Below, piece after piece: positions 49,285 to 55,939 of a DNA stretch of 64,000 nt. Both the position numbers and the translations under genes were made by a program. Origin of the DNA: Lacrimispora sphenoides JCM 1415 (GTDB taxonomy: Bacteria > Bacillota > Clostridia > Lachnospirales > Lachnospiraceae); assembly GCF_900105615.1 (NCBI RefSeq), contig NZ_LT630003.1, positions 3,038,001 to 3,102,000 on the forward strand. The letters run 5' to 3'. Position 1 is the stretch's first letter, and each line of letters begins with the position of its first letter. The notes beneath the pieces were generated by a model, which worked only from the letters and a program-made list of their open reading frames with translations, ran no database searches and was not told where the DNA came from.

Positions 49285-49704
49285 ATGAGAAAGACTGGTA
49301 CCAGGCTGACTGTATTCTTTGAGGAGCCCTTTTGGGTGGGCATCTGTGAGCGTGAATTTGATGGAAGATATGAAGCTTGCAAAATCACCTTTGGAGCAGA
49401 ACCAAAGGACTACGAAATCTACGATTTCATACTCAAAAACTATAACAGGCTGCGGTTTAGTCCATCTCTGGAAGCGTCACCAATGACTGAACGGCGCATC
49501 AACCCCAAGAAAATGCAGAGGGACATCGAAAAGCATCTGCAAAATACCGGGGTTGGAACAAAGGCGCAGCAGGCTTTGAAGCTTCAACAAGAGCAGGTAA
49601 AATCGGAGCGCAAATCCCGTTCCCGTGAACAGCGGGAAGCTGAGAAAGAACGCCAATTTGAACTGCGGCAGGAAAAACGCAAGGAAAAGCACAGGGGGCA
49701 TTGA
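49285..49704 (+). CDS. yjdF: YjdF-family (DUF2992) protein
   Basis: 139 residues. The N-terminus RLTVFFEEPFWVGICER and the CKITFGAEPKDYEIYDFILKNY stretch are characteristic of YjdF. The C-terminal third (about residues 95-139) is highly charged, rich in Lys, Arg, Glu and Gln, and probably helical. The biochemical function is unknown. Association with an azaaromatic-sensing riboswitch suggests a role in handling nitrogen heterocycles. It ends just before a hairpin against which an IS3 element has inserted. Confidence 0.85.
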   Translation: MRKTGTRLTVFFEEPFWVGICEREFDGRYEACKITFGAEPKDYEIYDFILKNYNRLRFSPSLEASPMTERRINPKKMQRDIEKHLQNTGVGTKAQQALKLQQEQVKSERKSRSREQREAEKERQFELRQEKRKEKHRGH

Positions 49705-49720
49705 GTGATATGCCCCCTGT
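49691..49720 (+). terminator. Hairpin at the yjdF 3' end
   Basis: ACAGGGGGCA (49691-49700) and TGCCCCCTGT (49711-49720) are exact complements around 10 nt that include the yjdF stop codon. No T tract follows, because the insertion element begins here; the original T tract may have been displaced. Confidence 0.6.
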
Positions 49721-49756
49721 CAAGTAGACAGGATAAATATCTAAAATGAAGTGCCG

Positions 49757-49790
49757 AAAAACGATCACACATATTTGTGTGGTCGTTTTT
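49757..49790. terminator. Terminator inside the IS after orfB
   Basis: AAAAACGA-TCACACA and TGTGTGG-TCGTTTTT form a stem with a short loop and flanking A5/T5 tracts. It works in both directions and would insulate transposase genes from outside transcription. Confidence 0.8.
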
Positions 49791-50756
49791 CTATGCACAC
49801 CATTTCTCTTTATATTTCTCAATTCGTTTGTTTTCGGGAATCGGGTATTCTTTTGGCCTTTCGGAAGATAGCGCTTCGGTTCTTACTTCCAACGGTGTTT
49901 TACAATGATATCTATCTTGAGGACGCTCTTTCCTATAAAACCTTATATAATCCTTTATTGCATATCTCAATGATGCTTCATCCATGATTTCATACATTTG
50001 GTACATCTCTGTTTTAATGATACCCCAAAAGCCTTCTGTAGGACCATTATCAATACAGTGACCAACTCTGGACATTGATTGTTCCATTTCCTGAACTTTT
50101 AGTTTATTTTGGAATACTTTACTTGTATATTGAAAGCCTCTATCACTATGAAAAATAGGTTTTGCATGGGGATTTGAAGAGATTGCTTTATCAAATGTTT
50201 TAAATACCAGCTTGCTATCATTCCTGCTACTGATTACATATGAAACAGGATACCTGTCATACAGATCTATGATTGCACTTAAATACAATTTCTTTCTTTC
50301 GCCGGGTACTTTGAATTCGGTTACATCTGTTGTCCACTTCTCATTTGGAGCTGTTGCATAGAAATCTCTATTAAGCTTATTCTCAGATATTGTTTCAGGT
50401 GTAGATGAATTATATTTCTTCTTTTTCTTCCTGATGACTGAATGTATGCTTAACTTCTTCATAATCCTGTGTACTCTGTTTTGGCTATAGTTGGTATGAT
50501 TGAAGTTATTAATCCATGAAGTCATTCTACGATAGCCCAGGATATGGCGAAAGCGTTCGTCGTATTCTTTGATAAGTTCTGCAAGCTCAATATTTCCTAA
50601 TTCCTGTTCCGGAGTCTTACGATGTAACCATTTATAATAAGCTGCCCGGGATATTCCAAGCTGTTTACACATCCATTCGATACTCCATTTCTTTGTTTCA
50701 TGAAAATATCCAACAGCTAAATATTTTGTTTCGTAGCGCAGTTTGCCAAGTCTCAC
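49791..50756 (-). CDS. IS3-family transposase OrfB (DDE integrase domain)
   Basis: 321 residues starting at a GTG that overlaps the orfA stop (GTGA). The N-terminal HTH_21 region (WMCKQLGISRAAYYKWLHRK) is followed by an rve integrase core. Catalytic acidic residues are visible as WTTDVTEF (first D), FHSDRGFQY (second D) and GPTEGFWGIIKTEMY (E). It is normally made as an OrfAB fusion by -1 frameshifting at 50777-50783. The gene appears intact, so the element may be active. Confidence 0.93.
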   Translation of the reverse strand: MRLGKLRYETKYLAVGYFHETKKWSIEWMCKQLGISRAAYYKWLHRKTPEQELGNIELAELIKEYDERFRHILGYRRMTSWINNFNHTNYSQNRVHRIMKKLSIHSVIRKKKKKYNSSTPETISENKLNRDFYATAPNEKWTTDVTEFKVPGERKKLYLSAIIDLYDRYPVSYVISSRNDSKLVFKTFDKAISSNPHAKPIFHSDRGFQYTSKVFQNKLKVQEMEQSMSRVGHCIDNGPTEGFWGIIKTEMYQMYEIMDEASLRYAIKDYIRFYRKERPQDRYHCKTPLEVRTEALSSERPKEYPIPENKRIEKYKEKWCA

Positions 50757-51430
50757 ATCCCTTCGAATTCTTTCACTTTTTTTAACAATTCAACTACCAT
50801 ATCTTTTTCTTCAAGTTGGCGTTTGAGCCTGAGATTTTCCCGACGCAAACGTTCTAATTCACCTACCTCATCATCGGTTTTATGGCGACCACGTTTATCT
50901 GATAATCCCTCTTCTCCATTAGCGTCGTACTTTTTCACCCAGGAATAGACCTGACTGTATGAAACATCATAGATGCTTGCAGATTCTTTATAATCACGAT
51001 TATGTTTAAGACAGTATTCAACGATTTCTTTACGTTCTTCAATAGATGTTCTTCTTCTTGCTTCTGCCATATAGACCTCCTTTTTAGGATTATAATCCTT
51101 AAGTTCTCTATTGGCATTATAACGCTTTATCCAGTTTCTGAGTACCTCTCTGGAAGATATATTGTATTTAGCAACGATATCATCTACACTTCCTTCGCCT
51201 GATAAAACAGCTTTAACACATATAATTTTAAAATCAGATGAATAGGAAGTGTTACCTGATTTGTGAGCGAATGCTGCAATTCCATAAATCGTATATTTTG
51301 AAATCCATTGTCTTAAGGTTTTACTTCCAATGTTATATTTAGCAGATATATAATCGTAGGAACCAACTCCATCAAGATACTCCTGTGAAACCTTTGCACG
51401 GAATTCAGGAGTATGTGGTGATTTTGCCAT
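50753..51430 (-). CDS. IS3-family transposase OrfA (helix-turn-helix)
   Basis: 225 residues from the ATG at about 51430 (GGAGG 8 nt upstream); the longer frame starts inside the terminal repeat. It contains three successive helix-turn-helix units (EYLDGVGSYDYISAKYNIGS; SGEGSVDDIVAKYNISSREV; YKESASIYDVSYSQVYSWVKKY), as in IS150-type OrfA, and a C-terminal leucine-rich coil (LERLRRENLRLKRQLEEKDM) for multimerisation. The gene ends with a slippery run of seven A residues just before the stop. Confidence 0.9.
   Translation of the reverse strand: MAKSPHTPEFRAKVSQEYLDGVGSYDYISAKYNIGSKTLRQWISKYTIYGIAAFAHKSGNTSYSSDFKIICVKAVLSGEGSVDDIVAKYNISSREVLRNWIKRYNANRELKDYNPKKEVYMAEARRRTSIEERKEIVEYCLKHNRDYKESASIYDVSYSQVYSWVKKYDANGEEGLSDKRGRHKTDDEVGELERLRRENLRLKRQLEEKDMVVELLKKVKEFEGM
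50777..50783 (-). promoter_or_regulatory. Programmed -1 frameshift site (A7)
   Basis: On the coding strand the codons are TTA-AAA-AAA-GTG. A -1 slip on A-AAA-AAA continues as SERIRRDVRLGKLRY, which is in the orfB frame with no stop between. This produces the OrfAB transposase expected for IS3 elements. Confidence 0.8.
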
Positions 51431-51584
51431 AAAATAATCCTCCATAAGTAGATTTTGGTTATTTACCATGTCTACTTATGGAGGATCATATCAGAGCCTC
51501 CCTGTGCTTTTCTTCTGCTTTTATTATAAGCGATACGCTGTTTAAACGGTATGCCGACAGTGCTGCCGCTGCCTGCTATGCCGC

Positions 51585-52172
51585 TTATTTTAACAACTGG
51601 TACCGTAATCCATAATCCGTACTGTACCATATCAGCATTCCATATTCTCTTCTGGGAATGCGCACATTTAAATTCCATTCAGGATATTGCTTGATGATCT
51701 GGAGGCGGTCGCCGGATGCCAAAGCTACAAAGGAAATGTAATGCTCTTTATCCATAGGGTGTTCACTGGTGATATACCAGTCATCTTCCACCAAGTGTAC
51801 GGTCAGCCTTTCGCCTTCTTCGGCCTTTTTCAAAGTCTGAGCTGCTAATTTTTTACCGCAGCAAGAGACTTCCGCCTCTCCCGTGCAGAACGTTATATTC
51901 TGGCATGTGGGACAAACGAAATATTTTGTATTTTTCATATTACCTCCTGTAAAATCGTTGGGAGTCAAATCTCCGGCCAGTAAATTCATAATATCAATCT
52001 CTAAAATACTGGAAAGCTCCGGTATAAGAGAAATATCAGGAAGACCCAGGCCCCTCTCCCACTTGGATATGGTTTTATCGCTAAGGTTCATCTTATCCGC
52101 AAGTTCCCTTTGTGTCATACGGTGTTCCTGGCGTAAGGTGCGGATTATGCTGCTTACTCTACTGTTTTCCAT
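51585..52172 (-). CDS. XRE regulator fused to a desulfoferrodoxin-like domain
   Basis: 195 residues. The N-terminal XRE helix-turn-helix spans 6-62 (MTQRELADKMNLSDKTISKW). The rest resembles desulfoferrodoxin: Cys87, Cys90, Cys104 and Cys105 match the rubredoxin-like centre I, and His138/His144 (SEHPMDKEHYI) match two ligands of centre II. The centre II Cys/His pair near the C-terminus is absent (YSTDYGLRYQ), so superoxide reductase activity is unlikely, while a metal- or redox-sensing role is plausible. GGAGG precedes the ATG. Confidence 0.82.
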   Translation of the reverse strand: MENSRVSSIIRTLRQEHRMTQRELADKMNLSDKTISKWERGLGLPDISLIPELSSILEIDIMNLLAGDLTPNDFTGGNMKNTKYFVCPTCQNITFCTGEAEVSCCGKKLAAQTLKKAEEGERLTVHLVEDDWYITSEHPMDKEHYISFVALASGDRLQIIKQYPEWNLNVRIPRREYGMLIWYSTDYGLRYQLLK

Positions 52173-52193
52173 GCTTAACCTCCATATCAGGAA

Positions 52194-52535
52194 TTAAGGA
52201 TCAAGGTTTTGATTCTTTTCCAGCCATAATTCCAGAAGTGTATTAACATCGTCAGAAAATTCACGATCCGTCTGTGTTTCATTTCTTTCTATTTCCTCGA
52301 TAACTTCAAAGGAAAATCCGGATGCCCCGGACTCCTTCCACGCATCCATCATACTTGGTTCAGGGCATGAATCCGTTGACACAAAAAATTTGAAACGGTT
52401 TTTTGCCCCCTGTATATCTTCAGTTGCCCGAAACCATGCTTCATCCCTGTCCTTGCATCTAATACAATATACGCCCCCGACTATTTTTCTATTTTGATAC
52501 TGCTCTTTTAAAGCTTTCCTTGATGACTTATCCAT
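52194..52535 (-). CDS. GIY-YIG nuclease family protein
   Basis: 113 residues. The short GIY-YIG-like core starts GGVYCIRCKDRDEAWFRA near residue 20 and includes RFKFFVSTDSCPEPSMMDAW and a Glu-rich C-terminal helix (FSFEVIEEIERNETQT). The second YIG-type strand is poorly conserved. Small proteins of this kind occur in Firmicutes without a known substrate. It lies 21 nt upstream of the XRE-desulfoferrodoxin gene on the same strand. Confidence 0.65.
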   Translation of the reverse strand: MDKSSRKALKEQYQNRKIVGGVYCIRCKDRDEAWFRATEDIQGAKNRFKFFVSTDSCPEPSMMDAWKESGASGFSFEVIEEIERNETQTDREFSDDVNTLLELWLEKNQNLDP

Positions 52536-52636
52536 TTTGTTTCACCATCTTTCTTAAATTCAGAGTTTCTTCTCCGCATATCATTGTAGTTGTTCGTCGT
52601 GGGGTTTTCAATCTACGCTCCGTAGAGTTTCTTCTA

Positions 52637-53086
52637 TCAAAATTTCTTCATCACGTAATTTGTCAGAATAACGCCTTTTCGTTCTACCTGCTGTTCCTTG
52701 ATAACCCTATATCCGCGGGATTCAAAAAACGGCTTTGCAGTTATGGAAGCATGTGTTGTCACCGGACCTGCAGGGAAATCTGCTTCCAGCCGGTTACAAA
52801 GGGCGGTTGCAATCCCCTGCCCCTGATAGTCCTTATGGATATAGAGGCGGTCAAGATAACCGGTATTATCCATATCTCCAAATCCGACAATCATACCGTT
52901 TTTCTCGGCTACAAGCGTATGATGCTCCAAGAATGAACGGTCCCAGGCAGCCCTGTCAATATCTTTTGATGACCACGCATCAAGCTGCTCCTTTGTATAG
53001 TCTCTGGAGCATATTTTATGGACCGTATCATAAAATAATTCTGCCATTTCCTCAATATCTTTTGAATGATATTCCCTGATTGTCAT
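52637..53086 (-). CDS. GNAT-family N-acetyltransferase
   Basis: 149 residues from the ATG at 53086; a TTG 12 nt earlier (53098) is an alternative, and the GGGAG site lies between the two. The single GNAT domain has the CoA loop LDRLYIHKDYQGQGIATALC near residue 80, then THASITAKPFFESRGYRVI near 112, resembling the YafP/PhnO-type group. The acceptor substrate is unknown. Confidence 0.87.
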   Translation of the reverse strand: MTIREYHSKDIEEMAELFYDTVHKICSRDYTKEQLDAWSSKDIDRAAWDRSFLEHHTLVAEKNGMIVGFGDMDNTGYLDRLYIHKDYQGQGIATALCNRLEADFPAGPVTTHASITAKPFFESRGYRVIKEQQVERKGVILTNYVMKKF

Positions 53087-53211
53087 TTTCTCTCCCAATT
53101 TATGCCGTTCCTTTGTCTCGATTAGACGCCCGCAGTACCAAAAGAGGCTGCCGCTGTCTTATGGGTATTTTACCATAAACAAGTTCAGTCTGCTATCCAA
53201 AAGAAAAAAAT

Positions 53212-53254
53212 GAGGGTATCCCAAAAGACATTCATTGACTTTTGAGATACCCTC
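53212..53254. terminator. Terminator after the LysM protein gene
   Basis: GAGGGTATC-C-CAAAAG (53212-53227) pairs with CTTTTG-A-GATACCCTC (53239-53254). A-rich sequence on the left acts as the T tract for the minus-strand LysM gene, which stops 17 nt away. Confidence 0.85.
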
Positions 53255-53270
53255 GTTTATTTCATTATAA

Positions 53271-55571
53271 CTATCTGAAAAACTGCATGAACTGTTGTAC
53301 GATTCCCTGTGTCATGACATCGGCCATTTCCAGGGCTCCTCTTTCAATGTCTGCAAATATATCGATGCTGTCTTCATAATTCTGTGTCAGAATATCCGTA
53401 GCTTCCGTTTTTGTCATTGCCAGGTGATTATAAAGCATTTCCTGCCATTCATCGACCGACCAATTGGGATTGATATTGGAAAGGAATGTTGCAATCTGGT
53501 CTGCATTTTCATACCAGCGTTTTTCCGCATCGGAGGCAGCATCAACGTTGCCTTCCTTCGCTGCTATAACAAGATCATTGGCAATAGTAAGGTGAGTTGT
53601 CAGCAGCTCTGCAAATCTTGCGGCTGTATCCTGCCCATAAAACGTAACCAATACTTCTTCGAAATCCTTTGGATTCTGCAGAAGGCGATCTGTTGTAACT
53701 TTCAAACTCGGAAGATCAAAAGCTATGCCTTCAATAACCATTCTCGTCCAGTATACATGCTGTAACCATAAAAGCCTCAAATAGTTAGATACGTTTTGCT
53801 CTGCCTCGGTGATACACATGGTGATAGGGGGTTGAGGCTGCGGCATTGGTATTGGCTGCGGAGTCGGCATTGGCTGCGGAGCCGGCATTGGCTGCGGAGT
53901 CGGCATTGGTCGCGGAGTCGGCATTGGCTGCGGAGTCGGCATTGGCCGCGGAGTCGGCATTGGCTGTGGAGTCGGCATTGGCCGCGGAGTCGGCATTGGC
54001 TGCGGAGTCGGCATTGGCTGCGGAGTCGGGCAGATTGGTGGCTGTCTCTGTCCAAATGGGATACAAATCACCTGACCAACAAACAGATTTGTTGGATTAA
54101 CACCTGGATTTACAGAGATGATCGCTTCAACTGTAGTCTGAAAACGTTGTGCAATAATCCAAAGGGTATCGCCAGCCTCTATGATATAAGAATGTAATCC
54201 TCCTGGGCAGAGATTCTCGGTGCGTCCCCTTCGACCTTCTTCAGGGCGCTCTCTTCTGCGTTCTTCTTCAGGACGTTCCCTTCTGCGTTCTTCTTCAGGG
54301 CGTTCCCTTCTGCCTTCTTCTTCAGGGCGTTCCCTTCTGCGTTCTTCTTCAGGGCGTTCCCTTCTGCGTTCTTCTTCAGGGCGTTCCCTTCTACGTTCTT
54401 CCTCCATGCGTCCCCTTCGACCTTCCTCCTCCATGCGTTCCCTTCTGCGCTCTTCTACCGTGCGTTCCTCTCTCCGTCCTTCTTCATTGCGTGGCCGGTT
54501 TTGCGGTCTTTCAGGCGCAGCGCATTCTGCTGACCGAGGAATGCAGATTTCCTGGCCAACAAACAGATTACCAGGAGTTATGCCCGGATTAGACTCCATA
54601 ATTGCTTCAACTGTAGTGCAATGGCGCTGTGAAATAAGCCATAAGGTATCACCGGCCTGAACTGTATAGGGATGTAAACCTTCCGGACACCTGGTCCTTA
54701 TGTTTCTGCGCCTCCGGTCTTCCTCTATAAAAGCTTGGGACATAGGCTGATTCATAGGCTGTGTCTGAGGCTGAGTCTGAGGCTGAGTCTGAGGCTGAGT
54801 CATCGGCTGAGCTTGTGAAGGCATATTACGATTTCCGCCCGCCTGTGGAATACAGATAACCTGACCAATGAACAGACGATTCGGATTTAGGCCTGGATTC
54901 GCCTCCATAATTTCGTCAATGGATATGGAATGACGCCGCGAAATAAGCCACAGGTTATCTCCGGCTTGAATTGTATAAGATTGCATCGTTCCCGAACAAT
55001 TATTCATACCGCTTTCCGGAACAGATGTCTGTGGCTGAGTCTGGGTCCTGCGCTGAGGCTGAGTCATTGGACCAGTCGTCGGCTGAGTCTGGGGACCAGT
55101 CATTGGTTGAGTCTGGGGTTGTGTCATCGGCTGGGTCTGTGGCCCGGTCATCGGCTGGGTCCGGGGCTGAGTCGTAGGCTGTGTCTGTGGTCCGGTCATC
55201 GGTTGTGTCTGTGGTCCGGTCATCGGTTGTGTCTGTGGCCCGGTCATAGGTTGTGTCTGTGGCCCGGTCATAGGTTGTGTCTGTGGCCCGGTCATCGGCT
55301 GGGTCTGAGGTCCGGTCATCGGCTGGGTCCGGGGCTGAGTCGCAGGCTGTGTCTGTGGCCCAGTCATCGGCTGCGTCTGTGATGGCATATTGCGGTTCCT
55401 GCTTCCTTGGGGAACGCAGATCACCTGCCCAATCATCAGATTATTGGGGGTTATTCCAGGATTTACAACCATAATTTCCTCTACGGTAGTACGAAAGCGC
55501 TGTGAAATAAGCCATAGTGTATCACCGGATTGAATCGTGTAGGAGAGCAATCCTTCAGGGCAAGGAGTCAT
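53271..55571 (-). CDS. Four-LysM repeat protein with three repeat-type linkers and a helical C-terminal domain
   Basis: 766 residues from the ATG at 55571 (GAAAGG upstream); a TTG 18 nt earlier is less likely. Four LysM domains share the pattern Y-x-I-x-x-GD-x-LW-x-I-x-R ... NPG-x-x-P-x-N-L-x-x-GQ-x-I-C-x-P. Linker 1 is about 15 octads of QTQPMTGP type, linker 3 is ERRRERPEE nonads, and linker 4 is PMPTPQ hexads. The last 180 residues form a predicted helical domain ([20 protein letters not shown]) found in Firmicutes proteins often mislabelled acetylglutamate kinase. There is no signal peptide, so a spore or cell-lysis-released location is possible. It likely binds peptidoglycan or a chitin-like glycan. 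Confidence 0.85.
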   Translation of the reverse strand: MTPCPEGLLSYTIQSGDTLWLISQRFRTTVEEIMVVNPGITPNNLMIGQVICVPQGSRNRNMPSQTQPMTGPQTQPATQPRTQPMTGPQTQPMTGPQTQPMTGPQTQPMTGPQTQPMTGPQTQPMTGPQTQPTTQPRTQPMTGPQTQPMTQPQTQPMTGPQTQPTTGPMTQPQRRTQTQPQTSVPESGMNNCSGTMQSYTIQAGDNLWLISRRHSISIDEIMEANPGLNPNRLFIGQVICIPQAGGNRNMPSQAQPMTQPQTQPQTQPQTQPMNQPMSQAFIEEDRRRRNIRTRCPEGLHPYTVQAGDTLWLISQRHCTTVEAIMESNPGITPGNLFVGQEICIPRSAECAAPERPQNRPRNEEGRREERTVEERRRERMEEEGRRGRMEEERRRERPEEERRRERPEEERRRERPEEEGRRERPEEERRRERPEEERRRERPEEGRRGRTENLCPGGLHSYIIEAGDTLWIIAQRFQTTVEAIISVNPGVNPTNLFVGQVICIPFGQRQPPICPTPQPMPTPQPMPTPRPMPTPQPMPTPRPMPTPQPMPTPRPMPTPQPMPAPQPMPTPQPIPMPQPQPPITMCITEAEQNVSNYLRLLWLQHVYWTRMVIEGIAFDLPSLKVTTDRLLQNPKDFEEVLVTFYGQDTAARFAELLTTHLTIANDLVIAAKEGNVDAASDAEKRWYENADQIATFLSNINPNWSVDEWQEMLYNHLAMTKTEATDILTQNYEDSIDIFADIERGALEMADVMTQGIVQQFMQFFR
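53848..54030 (-). repeat. 18-bp tandem repeats coding PMPTPQ/R
   Basis: About ten copies of GGCATTGGCTGCGGAGTC-type units within the LysM gene, with alternating Gln and Arg codons giving a 36-bp higher-order period. Confidence 0.9.
54236..54430 (-). repeat. 27-bp tandem repeats coding ERRRERPEE
   Basis: About seven nearly identical units (core TCTTCAGGGCGTTCCCTTCT) encode a strongly charged, probably helical linker between LysM domains 3 and 4. Confidence 0.88.
55044..55400 (-). repeat. 24-bp tandem repeats coding QTQPMTGP
   Basis: About fifteen 24-bp units, many identical (core GGTTGTGTCTGTGGCCCGGT), encode a Gln/Thr/Pro linker between LysM domains 1 and 2. Sporadic RTQP and TTQP variants mark unequal exchange. 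Confidence 0.9.
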
Positions 55572-55939
55572 AAGATTACTGCCTTTCAATTAAGCAATTT
55601 TCCATATTTTATGATTTATAAATCAAAATAGTACCTGTCAGCCCATAAAAAATATATTTTTGTAAAATATTGACAAAACAAAACGCTGGAAAGCAGCATA
55701 CTCCGGATCTTGGATTCCCCTCCTGTTCATGGCATTTCCCTCTCCCGCTTAACCAAAATCCTGCCGGCAAATTCTGTTAATAAAATTCAGATAAATTAGG
55801 CTTTATATGACAAAAGTGAAAATTCTTTCAAGAAAATATAAAATATGAATTGCTTAATAAAAAAACTTTTGATATTATTTTATACATATAGGTGTATTTT
55901 AACACCTTACCTATAAAATTGCGTAAAGGGGGTCCTGTT
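55572..55939. other. 368-bp divergent intergenic region without a gene
   Basis: AT-rich; no supported reading frame. It contains a 12-bp palindrome GATTTATAAATC near 55612 and a small hairpin AGGTGT/ACACCT near 55891-55908 in the leader of the PAS-GGDEF gene. No c-di-GMP aptamer was recognised. Confidence 0.5.

Larger units (their letters stand above)
49718..51484 (-). mobile_element. IS3-family (IS150-like) insertion sequence, apparently complete
   Basis: Two overlapping transposase frames on the minus strand are bounded by imperfect inverted repeats. The left end reads AAGTAGACAGGATAAATA (from about 49722), and the complement of the right end reads AAGTAGACATGGTAAATA (from about 51478 inward); roughly 20 of 26 positions agree. 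Exact outer ends and the target duplication could not be fixed, so limits are good to a few bases. It lies between yjdF and the XRE gene without breaking a recognisable coding frame. Confidence 0.85.

Noticed and set aside
51472..51678. 68-residue minus-strand frame between the IS and the XRE gene as a truncated gene
   Set aside because: It overlaps the 3' end of the XRE-desulfoferrodoxin gene in another frame and has no ribosome site or recognisable family; the XRE protein itself reads as full length.
53785..54197. Long alternative frames inside the LysM gene repeats
   Set aside because: They are by-products of in-phase tandem repeats; only the LysM frame has domains and a start site.
54230..54430. 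CRISPR-like array
   Set aside because: Repeats are contiguous 27-bp coding units with no spacers; they encode an Arg/Glu linker.
55891..55939. c-di-GMP riboswitch in front of the PAS-GGDEF gene
   Set aside because: Only a six-base-pair hairpin is seen; the GEMM-type conserved segments are missing.
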